From: Petaurus breviceps papuanus
Lineage: Eukaryota > Chordata > Mammalia > Diprotodontia > Petauridae
Direction of reading: 5' to 3'
Assembly (NCBI GenBank): GCA_028583685.1
Contig: JAMXIF010000073.1
Coordinates: 8,697,567-8,761,566 of the forward strand
DNA length: 64,000 nt
Shown: in pieces, positions 1-9,726 of the stretch
How the letters are laid out: every line of letters starts with the position of its first letter
How positions within the stretch are numbered: position 1 is the first letter of the stretch
The notes under the pieces: generated by a model
What the model was told of the DNA's origin: nothing
The model's input: only the letters and a program-made list of their open reading frames with translations
Databases searched by the model: none
Position numbers and translations under genes: made by a program

Positions 1-212
1 CACCTGGTTGTTCCACGAACAAGACACTCTGTCTCTCAGTTCCAGGCATTTTCTCATGTCTAGAACACACTCCCTTCTCTGCTCTGTTACTGACCTCCCT
101 GGCTTCCTTTAAGTCCCAACTAAAATCCCACCTTCTACAGAAAGACTTCCCCAAACCCTCTTAATCCCAGTGCCTTTCCTCTGATACTGATTTCCTATTT
201 ACCTATATGAAC

Positions 213-232
213 AGATCGGAAGAGCGTCGTGT
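213..232. other. Illumina adapter-like sequence (assembly artefact)
   Basis: AGATCGGAAGAGCGTCGTGT matches, over 20 bases, the reverse complement of the Illumina TruSeq universal adapter as I know it. A run of about 15 A follows at once, as in reads that run past the end of a fragment. It sits inside an L2 copy next to a microsatellite, a place where assemblers fail. It is most likely untrimmed adapter and not genomic sequence. Confidence 0.9.
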
Positions 233-233
233 G

Positions 234-345
234 AAAAAAAAAAAAAAACTCTCTGTCTCTCTCTCTCTGTGTGTGTCTCTCTCTGTGTCTCTCTCTCTCT
301 CTGTATGTATGTATATTATATGTCTATATCTATATATGTATATGT
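234..345. repeat. Poly-A followed by CT/GT and TATG microsatellite
   Basis: About 15 A, then (CT)n/(GT)n and TATG/TATC-type simple repeats. The poly-A probably belongs to the adapter artefact. The microsatellite may be real but of wrong length, because the flanking L2 text loses some sequence here. Confidence 0.7.
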
Positions 346-478
346 ATGTGGTCTCCCATTGGACTGTAAGAGTATAAATTCCTTTAGGGCAGAGACTATC
401 TTTTGCCTCTTTTTGTTTCCCAAGTGCTTTGCACAGTGTCTGACACATAGTAGGTGCTTAATATTGCTTACTGATTGA

Positions 479-1195
479 AAAAGACGGAGTGTCACTTTCA
501 AGGAACAGCAAGTAAGCTAGTAAAAGGAAGGTGGAGGGAGTAAAGCATAATAAGATTGGGAAGGTATGAAGGGGCCAGGCTATAAAGATCTTTAAATGCC
601 AGAAGACTTCATATTTGATCTTGGAAGTAATAGGGGCTGACTAGAGCTTGTTATGGGGGAAGAAAGAGAAGGAAAAAAGAAGGTTATGTTTCCAGACATA
701 TGCTTTAGAAAAATCACCATGGTAATTGAGTGGAGATTGGACAGGAGTGGAGAGACAAAAAATGGAGAGACCAATTAGAAGCCTATGGCAATAATCCAAG
801 TAGAAGGTAATAAGGAGCTTCATCTAGGACTGTGACTATATAAATGGAAAGAAAATATATACCAGGTATACTATGAAGACAGAAATAACAGTATTTGTCA
901 ATGGATTGATATATGGGATGGGTGAGAATGAGGAGTCAAGAATGATAACCAAGGTTTTGAGTGTGACTGGATGGATGAAGAGTAAGAGGGAAGTTCAAAA
1001 GCAGAGAGGGTTTAGTGGAGAAGACAATAAGTTCTGCTTTGGACATGTTAAGTTTAAGATGCCTATAGGGAATAAAGTTCAAAAGACCTAAGAAGGCAGC
1101 TGGAGTTGTGAGGCTGGTAGGGTGGAATACAAAGGTCTAGGAATCATCTGCACAGAAATGATCATCAAAGCCATGGAAGCTAACAAGATCACCAA
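479..1195 (-). repeat. L2 LINE fragment, antisense
   Basis: The minus strand reads as the L2 open-frame region. Landmarks seen antisense on the plus strand are 'ccaggctataaagatc', 'gcaataatccaagtag', 'gaggagtcaagaatgat' and 'ggacatgttaagtttaag'. It is highly diverged with no intact frame. The ORFs here are chance frames. Confidence 0.7.
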
Positions 1196-1858
1196 GTGAG
1201 ACGGGATAATGACCAATGCTGCAAAGAGCGCTTAAGGAGGATCAGGACTCAGAAAAGTCACTCAAACTTTGGAGCTTCAGTTATATGGTCTTTGAGATAC
1301 ATTCTTTTCTCCTTTGTGTGCCCTCCACCAAGGAAATTTTATCTAAATACCTTAATTGAAATAATCTATATAAAGTACTTAAACTTTAAAGTGCCATATA
1401 AATATCCACTATCACTATCATTTGTTCTTAATTAAATGTTAAGGTAGCTAAAGACATTCTCTGAATCTCCCAGTGGATTTAGTGACTTGTATATAACATG
1501 CTCCAAGAACATTTGTTCATTAGCTCAAGTTCTGAAATGAATCTGAGAAAGTAAGAATTACTTCTCGTGGATACTGGCAAATTCGAAGGACTGGAGCTCA
1601 AATGAGAGGCTGAAGTTACAGATGTATATTTTGGGGTAACCACCATAGACATTATAGCTAAATGAGTTCTCTAAGTAAAAATTAAATAACATGGCTATAT
1701 CAGGGTATTACATTGCTATACCAAATAAAATTGTATGAATGTCTAGTGACTTTCTCTTCTTAGTGACATAGCAACTCACATAATTTCCAACCTTATTTCA
1801 TACTTCCTATGAAGAATATTGTACAACACACTAAAGAAATCTTTAAAATATTTTATAA
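1196..1858. other. No gene recognised
   Basis: AT-rich sequence with no coding frame, RNA gene or repeat that I can name. Confidence 0.5.
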
Positions 1859-2013
1859 AAATGTATTTATTTGCTTTTTGGAGGGCAATTGAGGTTAAGT
1901 GACTTGCCCAAAGTCACATGGCTAGTGTGTCAAGTGTCTGAGGCCAGATTTGAACTTGGATCCTCCTGACTCCAGGGCCGGTGCTCTATTCACTGTGCTG
2001 CCTAGCTTCCCCC
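1859..2013 (-). repeat. Marsupial SINE type A
   Basis: Antisense copy of the tRNA-headed SINE whose sense body contains 'cctgagttcaaat', 'cctcagacact' and 'cacttaaccccaattg'. Conserved pieces here are 'gttaagtgacttgccc', 'gatttgaacttgg' and 'cctcctgactccaggg'. Possible flanking 8-bp direct repeats are TTTTATAA at 1851-1858 and 2014-2021. Confidence 0.85.
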
Positions 2014-2119
2014 TTTTATAACAATTCAGCATAGCACTTGGATTAAACCCAAAATGTCTTTTTGGTGGACCAAAGTAAAGATTGTCACACAGCTTTTGCT
2101 AACAAACATCCAACTGCTT

Positions 2120-2262
2120 TGTTCATTTCTCAGTTTCCTCATCTGCAAAATGAGCTAGAGAAAGGAATGACAAACCACTCTAGTATCTTTGCCAAGGAAA
2201 CGCTAAATGTGGTCAGAAAGAGTTAGACACTACTAAAGCCACTGGACAATAATGATAGCTTG
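2120..2262 (+). repeat. CORE-type SINE, 3' part
   Basis: 'cagtttcctcatctgcaaaatgag', 'accactctagtatctttgcc' and 'aagagttagacac' are the tail of a long marsupial CORE-SINE that recurs at 7,137, 44,190 and 44,572. The 5' tRNA-like head is missing. Confidence 0.7.
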
Positions 2263-3174
2263 ATATTTTTCTTCTGAAAAATTGCATGTTCATTATCATT
2301 TGACCACTCACTGATTGCGGAATGTGTACTTAGTTTCAGAATGATTTTGTGCTTACATTTCAGTATTATATGTCAGCTGTTTGGGAAATTCATAATTTTT
2401 AAATGAATTCATCCTATTAAGAGCTAATTAAGAAACAAGTTGGAAGTTGTCCAGGTTCCCATTCCATTTAGATAGAAGTCAGATGATGAAAAGCAACAGG
2501 GGAAGCTTCTCCATGTTTATTATATTCCTTCTTTAACCACCAAGATGGCACTGTTGAGCAAGGCAGGCAGAGGACAACCTAACTTAGGGGGCTGTCTGTA
2601 CATTTAACTCATTTGCTCCTCCCTTCACAAAAGTGTAGCTTTCTTTTCAAGTCCAGGTTGTTTGACAACCAAGCAAAAGGGGAAATAATTGCCTGCTTCT
2701 ACTAACATCTATGACTTTACTGGCTCAAGTTTCAAGGGAATTTCCAGAGAAGAACTGCTTTCTCTCTTGAGGAAATTATTTTAAAAATTTTAAACTATCA
2801 TTTCTCTTAATGCATGGTTCCAAACCCCCTTTGAAGAAGACAAATGATTTCCCTGACACTATTCTAAGAAGTAGAAACAAAAAGTGATTCAATAGAGAGG
2901 CATTCAGAAGGGTTTTTCAATTCTGGATTTTAATGAGAACATGTGAAGCTAGAATCTGGTTCCTCATTGGCCAATACTTATTACTTTCATCTGATTGGCT
3001 GTAGCCAATCAACACAAAGGAAAGAAAGGCAGGCAGGCAGAGAAAGAAAAATCAGGAAGAAAGGAAGTTCTTATATTTTGAACTGCCTTTTTTTTAATCT
3101 ACCTCTCTTAACTCTAGTTCTGTCCTCTGGAGCTACAAAATAAATCTAATCTCTTTGGAAGACCTTCATATATT
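2263..3174. other. No gene recognised
   Basis: AT-rich intergenic sequence. A CCAAT-containing stretch near 2,960-3,010 and a GGCA/GAAA purine run near 3,020-3,060 are visible, but nothing marks them as a promoter or gene. Confidence 0.45.
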
Positions 3175-3610
3175 GGTAGAAAGCTATCATAGCTGTCCCT
3201 CCCTTTCTTCCTTATAAGCCAACCATTCCTGGCACATAATTTCTAGATCCTTAGAAATATTAGCCATGATTTCTATGTCTTTCAATTTGTCAATTCTACT
3301 CAAATGCGATATCTAGAACGATGCAGTCCCACAAATGTAATCTGATCAATGCCAATAAGCTGGAACTATAACTTTCCATGAACTGGGCACTATTTTCATA
3401 TCTTAAAATTTCATTAGCTCTTTTTTGGTATACATGCCACAATGTTGGTTTATATTGAGTTTGCAATCATTTAAAACATTGTGGTCTTTTTCTCATGAGC
3501 TGCAGTTAAGCTAGGTCTTGCTCATCCTATATTTGTATAGTTTATTTTTTGAACCAAAGTGTGAGATTTTTTATGTATTAGTGTCACATTTCATGATTAG
3601 TTAGTATATC
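3175..3610 (-). repeat. CR1/L3-like LINE fragment, antisense
   Basis: Antisense landmarks of an old CR1/L3-type LINE: 'catttcattagctctttt', 'gagtttgcaatcattt', 'tgagctgcagttaagc' and 'tttttgaaccaaagtgtgag'. Related antisense pieces occur at 27.7 kb and 51.5 kb. Very diverged. Confidence 0.55.
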
Positions 3611-3620
3611 ACTACAGCCC

Positions 3621-4011
3621 ACCTAGTTAGACTAGGCTCCTTCCACTAGAGGGAGGAGGGGGACATATAGACAGAAACAACTAAAATCCAATGGATGCAG
3701 CTCCTGAAACCAAAGGAATTTCATTAACCCCAAGTTCAGCCTACTCATCATTGGTATATTCAAAAGTTTGGGGGCCTACCCTAGCAAGCTTAGGAGAATC
3801 TAGAAACTCTAGTTCTCACTATCCTCCCAAATAGTCACATACCTCAGTCACTCAAAATTAGTCTGCAGATCTGTGCTAGGGCTGATTTTGTGACTGCAAT
3901 AGTTTTATTTCTTAGGATCAGAACAAGACTGAGACATGGGGTGGCAGTGAATTGGAAACAAATTTTCTCAGAACCATGTGTGTGCTCATCATAAGTGGTT
4001 AATATGCTATT
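3621..4011. other. 391-bp segment bounded by 10-bp direct repeats
   Basis: ACTACAGCCC occurs at 3611-3620 and again at 4012-4021, at the edge of a CR1/L3 copy. This could be a target-site duplication around an unidentified insertion. I recognise no family, and a 10-bp match could be chance. Confidence 0.3.
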
Positions 4012-4021
4012 ACTACAGCCC

Positions 4022-4499
4022 CCAGTAAGATTAGTAATATGTAGCTGTTTCTCCTATTCCTTGAGATCCCAAAACAGACTAAAGCAAAATGGGTCATATG
4101 AATTTAATTAAATAAGTAATTACATTTAGCTTCAATTACAATTACTAATCGATCCAAGTCTCTTAGCACAACACCTGAGTAAGTTACAAAAATGAAAACT
4201 GGGCAGGCAGTTATTAGTCCATATTAAATTTATATTGCTACATAATAGAATAAAAATTCTTTTTGCAGAAATAATCTCAGGCATGTCACTGGTCCATTGG
4301 GTTGCATATTGGATATCTGGGGTCTAAAACTATACAATGAACATAGTAAAGAAAGATAAGCCTCTCTCCATTTCCTTTCATTCTGTTGCCTAAGATAGTA
4401 AGATCTAATGATATTTCATTTAAAAAGCAAACCATCATAATTAGGAAAAAATATTGAGAACAAAATCAATTATATAATTCTACAGCTTGAAAAAAGTAA
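4022..4499. other. No gene recognised
   Basis: AT-rich sequence in which I see no named repeat, coding frame or RNA gene. Confidence 0.45.
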
Positions 4500-5473
4500 C
4501 TTAGTTTCATTTAAGTATGCAAACCGAAATACTGAAAACAAGGAATTTTATTTCTCTTATTTTTGTTGATATCTTCTGTTTTTGACAACATACCTGTTTC
4601 CAAACATATCCCTCCCTTTTCCCTTTCACCCACAAGTGTGCCTGTCTTTTTGTTGCCCCTAGAAAAATAACTATTTCTTTTATAATCTTTGCCAATTTGC
4701 AGGTGTAAGTTAAAATTTTAGAGTTCTATGATCTGCATTTCTCTTATTATTAGTGATTTGTGTGTGTGTGTATAATTCTTATCAGAGACATTTGATGCAA
4801 TGAAGATTTTCCATTCTTATCCTGGCTTAACTGATAAGATATGTAAAATATCTTATCTTTTGTCATCACCCTTGTTTAGTCACAAATGTCCCTTCAGCCA
4901 TAGGTGTGAACAGGACCTGATCCGATATTTTCATTTTTTAATGACGTATTTCAGATCACATTCATTTTGAATTTACTGTAGTATATGGTGTTAAGATGTT
5001 AGTCAAAACCTAATTTTTGTCAAACTTCTTCCCAGTTTTCCCAGCAGTTCTTGTCAAACACAGAGTTCTTCCCCATGTAATTTGTGTTCTCAGCTATATA
5101 ACCAAACACTGGGTTAATGAATTTGATCATTTCTGATTTGTTCTTATGTAGTAAATATTCCACTGATATACTTTTCTATTTTTTAACCACTACCAAATAG
5201 TTTTTAATGATTACTGGTTCAAAATAATTCCTATTTCCCCTTTATTTTTACTTTTTTCAAATTTTCTATTGAGATTCTAGATCTTTTGTTACCCCACATT
5301 AATTCTGTTATTTTACCTAATTCTATAAAGCACTATCTTGACATAGCACCAAATCTGTAAATTATTTTAGGTAATGTGATTTTCTAAATCATACTAAATA
5401 TGACTAAAATATGGGTAACATCCTTCCAATTATTTAAATATTTATTTAAAGAGTGTTTTAAAACTGTGTTGTT

Positions 5474-6142
5474 TGTGTAACTGGAGTGCCTACCCAACCT
5501 GTATTAGCACCTCACACCTTTTACCTGAGCATTTGGACACCTATTCACTCTCTACGCTGGTTCACTCACTCCAACCTTCCCTCAGTATGGCAGGTCTAAG
5601 TTTCCAGAGAAAGATCATCACCACCAGTTTATACTTAAATTCTCTCAAAGTCCTAGGGGTAAATGTTGAGAAAGAAAAGATTCTCCATAATAAGCACCCT
5701 AGCTCTCAAACCCCTAAATGTAAATATCTATTTACATAAGCCAGCCACTCAAAAAAATGACAAATGCTTAAACATAACCATTTACTTAGCAATAAGGCAA
5801 AAATAGTAGTAAAGTAATACCAGAGATACCTAAATATAAAGAAAGTGCATGAATAATAAAACATATCACAATCTACATATAAGCCTGAGACCTACTATAC
5901 TCTCCCACCAATTTGCCCAATATTTGATGAAGAAAGGAAATTGGCAAGGAAACACACAAGGGAGAAAAACCTACATGCTCAAAGTAACTCCCAATTTTGG
6001 AATGTAGGCTCTAAAGTCATTGGGCCATTTAATACTTGCACCACAGAAAACTGTTGGGACTGCCTGTCTGGCTCATCAGTGTCATTTGGTGGCTACAGAA
6101 GAAATATAACAAACTTGGAGAAGACAGCTTTATACAACAGTG
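5474..6142. other. 669-bp unidentified insertion inside the old L1
   Basis: The 12-mer AACTGTGTTGTT occurs at 5462-5473 and exactly again at 6143-6154, with L1-like text on the left side. The segment between is not L1-like and matches no family I recognise. It has no poly-A tail and no clear inverted ends. Frames inside (5473-5739, 5941-6171) show no known domain. Confidence 0.4.
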
Positions 6143-6785
6143 AACTGTGTTGTTCAGTAAATACTTATTAAAACTTCTGATTTGTTTCTAAATTAGCTCT
6201 TCTCAGGGTGACTTCACTCTTTCTTTTTTAATACTGTGCATTTCCAAAATAATTGACGTCCATATTGAGATTTATATAAAAATTATTCTAATAATCTAAA
6301 TGGCCATTACTTATTTGTAATCCCTATAGTCTGGTATTTTTATTTAAAAAAACATTAAAAATTGGCAGGACTTTAAAAAATTTTCATTCTATATGAAAAA
6401 GAACTTAAAATGACAGTGCATTTCATGTCTTGAATACATTTTAGTAGGTTGACTTCCAGATATTTTATGAATTTTGTAGCTATTTTGTATTATTTCCTCC
6501 TAGACTGTCATATAGTTTATTTTGGTTCATTTTGTATTCTGCTACTTCAATGAAGCTACTGTCTCAATTAGTTTCTCTGAAGCTATATCTGAAGTTTTCT
6601 AAGCAAACCATCATATAATCTGCAAATAAAAATATTTTGTTTAATTTGTCATTGAAATTTCTAGATTGTATCAAATAACAGTGGGAAAAGGAGGTATCCT
6701 TGTCTAACTCCTATATTACTGAAAAGTTTCTAATGTTTGCACATTTTAAACAATGATAGCTTTTGGTATGATATATACATAATAT

Positions 6786-6835
6786 GTATACACACACACA
6801 CACACATATATATATACATACACATATAAAATCAC
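6786..6835. repeat. (CA)n/(TA)n microsatellite
   Basis: Simple dinucleotide run, partly CA and partly TA. Confidence 0.85.
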
Positions 6836-7136
6836 ATTTTAAAAAAGGCTCCTTCTATGACTACATGCTTTATAGGGTTTGGTGGTGTTTTTTTTTTTTA
6901 ACATAAACAAGTATTGGATGTTATAAAAATTTTTCTGCTGCTATTGATATAATTAAGTGATATAAGTGGGGTTGAGTTTTTATACTATTGCTTTCCGACT
7001 GAAGAATCTTCCTTGTATCCATAGCATATTCCAATTTAGTGATAGCAAATAATTTTTTGGATATATTTCTGTCATCTTCTTGGTAAGGTCTCATTTGTCT
7101 CTTTGAATCTTGATTAAGGATATTATTCTTTTATAA

Positions 7137-7362
7137 TTAGGCAATGAGGTGGCATAGTAGATAGAGCACTGGGCTTAGAATCAGGAAGACTCATCTTCAT
7201 TTCAAATCTGGCCTCAGACATTTACTAGCTGTGTGACTCTGGGCAAGGCACTTAATTTTGCAACCTTCATCTATAAAATGAATTGGAGAAGGAAAAAGTA
7301 AACCACTCCAGTATCTTTGCCAACAAAAACCCCAAAGACAAATACAACTGAACAATGGTTCT
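7137..7362 (+). repeat. CORE-type SINE, near full length
   Basis: tRNA-like head 'ggcatagtagatagagcac', core 'ctagctgtgtgactctgggc' and tail 'ccactccagtatctttgcc', ending near 'caactgaacaatgg'. Same family as the copies at 44,190 and 44,572; inserted in old L1. Confidence 0.8.
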
Positions 7363-7617
7363 TCTTTAGTTTAGACATTCTCTAACATAAGGACTTTTGG
7401 AATAATATTTTCTTTCTTAATTTTTGTGAATAATTTGTACACCATAGCAATTAAATTTTCTTTTAAAAAGTATAAAATTTCCTTGTTAATTCATCTGGAT
7501 CAGTTTTTCTGTGGGACACTTTCGGGGGAGGGTGTGGGTGAGAGAACAGTTCCTCTATGGTTTGTTCAATTTAGTTTTCTGCAATGGAGTTTGAGATTTT
7601 TATTTACTGTTCCATAA

Positions 7618-7680
7618 AATATATGTATATGTATGTATATATATATATACACATATACATATATACACACACATATATAA
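7618..7680. repeat. TATG/TA/CA microsatellite
   Basis: Compound simple repeat of TATG, TA and CACA units. Confidence 0.85.
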
Positions 7681-7829
7681 GGCATTTCTTAAAACTTCAA
7701 AATTTACAAGCATATAAATGTGCATAGTAGGCCATTCTTTTTATTTCACATGGATTCCTTTTTTTTTTTTTGCAATTTTAATTGTCCTCTCTATTACCTG
7801 ATTTGCTAAAGGTTTAATCAATTGCTACT

Positions 7830-7974
7830 TTTTTTTTGGAGGACAATTGGGGTTAAGTGACTTGCCCAAGGTCACATGGCTAATTTTTGTGTTGTGTCTG
7901 AGGCCACATTTGAACTCAGGTCCCCCTGACTCTAGGGCCAGTGCTCTATTCACTGCACCACCTAGCCACGCCCT
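7830..7974 (-). repeat. Marsupial SINE type A
   Basis: Antisense copy with poly-T at left, 'gttaagtgacttgccc', 'catttgaactcaggtc' and 'cactgcaccacctagcc'. The flanking repeats ATTGCTACT (7821-7829) and ATTGCTGCT (7975-7983) are a likely target-site duplication with one mismatch. Confidence 0.9.
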
Positions 7975-7999
7975 ATTGCTGCTCTTAAAAGAACTTTTT

Positions 8000-8150
8000 T
8001 TTTTTTTAAGCAATTGGGGTTAAGTAACTTGCTCAAGGTTACACGGCCAGGTGTTTCTGGGTGTGGTGCTAAGTATCTGAGCCTGGATTCGATCCCCAGG
8101 TCATCCCTATTCTGGGGCCGGTGCTCTTACTGCGCCACCTGGCCACCCCA
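8000..8150 (-). repeat. Marsupial SINE type B
   Basis: Antisense copy of the second SINE, whose diagnostic text is 'taacttgctcaaggttac', 'acggccaggtgtttctggg' and 'gcgccacctggcca'. A perfect 15-bp target-site duplication (TTAAAAGAACTTTTT) lies at 7985-7999 and 8151-8165. It sits about 25 bp from a SINE A. Confidence 0.92.
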
Positions 8151-8894
8151 TTAAAAGAACTTTTTACAGGACTAAAGGACATAATCAAGGAATTGTATAA
8201 TGGAAAGGGGAGACTAGTTAGTCATACGGTGAAATAAAGGGATGATAGATGGATGTTCAGAGTAATCTACTACTATCCTGAATATATCAGACAATAGGAA
8301 GGAATCAAACACAAGGGGCAGACACCCTGAAGCAATCTATTGATAAGTCATGGCTGAGAATCAAGGAGGATGGGGCAAGGACCAGTTAGTTAATGCACTC
8401 TACATCACTGGAGAGAATTCTTAAATTGATTCATTTGGATATTTTCAAAGAACTAATTTTTTTTATCATTGATATATCTAATTTTTATCATTGACATATC
8501 TGTTTTCCATCTACCTATTTCTTCTCTAATTTTCAAGATTCCTTCTTTTGTGCTAATTTTGGGTTTGCTCATTTTCTAGTTTTTTTAAACCACATATTCT
8601 GTTCTTTCATATTCTTTGTTTTTTATCTATTTTTTCAGATATTTTTCCTCCAAAGACTGCATTCCAGAAACTTTCATGTTGTTTCATTATTATGATTCTC
8701 TATCAAGTGGTATTGTTTCTATAATTTGTTCTTTAACCACTTATTGGATATGTTATCATTTAGTCTCCATTTAGATCTATATCTATTGCTTCTATTCCTG
8801 ATTTTATTGTATGTGATCTTTAAATATGCCTTTACTATTTCTGCTTTTTTAAAAAGAAAAGTTATTTAATGTTTCTGTGTGCTCTGAAAACTAA

Positions 8895-9112
8895 AATTTA
8901 TATAGCACTTTAAGGTTTGCATGGCATCTGCATGTATCATCTCATTTTGTACCCACAACACACAATAAGTAGATACTATTTTTATCATTTTAAGATAAGG
9001 AACTTGAGGCACACAAACACATTTACTAAGTGTCTGAGGCAGGATTCTATCTCAGATCTTACTGGCTTTATCCTCCATGCCACTTACTCTTACTACGTGG
9101 TGCTTAGAAGTA
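8895..9112 (-). repeat. MIR/Ther-type SINE, antisense
   Basis: Antisense text 'atagcactttaaggtttgc', 'catctcattttgtaccc', 'aggaacttgaggcacac' and 'gtctgaggcaggattct' is typical of an old CORE-SINE. Confidence 0.65.
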
Positions 9113-9126
9113 GGTATATTCTTCAA

Positions 9127-9300
9127 TGATCCAAGAAAATTCCAAAAGACTCATGATGGAAAATGCTATGCACATCCAGAGAAAGAACTGATAGGGTCTG
9201 AATGCAGATTGAAGCAAACTATTTTCACTTTATTTTTTCATAGTTTTTTTTTCTTTTGTTCTGATTTTTCTTATAAAACATGACAAATATGAGCAAAATA
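9127..9300 (+). repeat. L1 3' UTR fragment
   Basis: 'ccaaaagactcatgatgga', 'catccagagaaagaact' and 'gtctgaatgcagattgaag' are the post-ORF2 text of marsupial L1, also seen at 24.27 kb and 56.95 kb. The 5' part is absent. Confidence 0.65.
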
Positions 9301-9573
9301 GGTATATCCTTTATTCCATTCAGAAAACATAATTCAGGTATAGCTTCTCCAAAAGTTTGTTCATTTCTGTTTTTCCTTTTTGTTAGATTTGCCCAGTTCT
9401 GAGAAAGTAGCATTAAAGTTTTATGGTTACCATGTTACCACTACCATTTTGTGATTCAGTTAATTTTTCCTTTAGGTACATAGCTGCTATGCTGCCAGTT
9501 GCTGCATAGTTAGTACTGAAAATGGTTCAGTCTAGGTTTCCTTTAAGCATACGGTAGTTTCCCTATCTCTCTT

Positions 9574-9726
9574 TTTTTTTTTTTAAAGCAATCGGGGTTA
9601 AGTAACTTACTCAAGGTTACACGGCCAGGTGTTTCTGGGTGTGGTACTAAGTATCAGAGCCCGGATTCGATCCCAGGTCAGGGGCTCTTACTCCAGTGCT
9701 CTTACTCACTGAGCCACCTGGCCACC
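9574..9726 (-). repeat. Marsupial SINE type B
   Basis: Antisense copy with 'gttacacggccaggtg' and 'gagccacctggccac'. Perfect 12-bp target-site duplication CCTATCTCTCTT at 9562-9573 and 9727-9738. Confidence 0.92.

Larger units (their letters stand above)
1..478 (+). repeat. L2 LINE 3' end, interrupted
   Basis: The text follows the L2 3' region: a pyrimidine-rich stretch with 'aaatcccaccttctacag' and 'gaaagacttcc', then 'agactgtaag', 'agggcagagact' and 'cacatagtaggtgctta'. Continuity is broken at about 211-345 by an adapter-like string, poly-A and a CT/GT microsatellite, after which L2 text resumes. The copy is old and non-coding. Confidence 0.75.
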
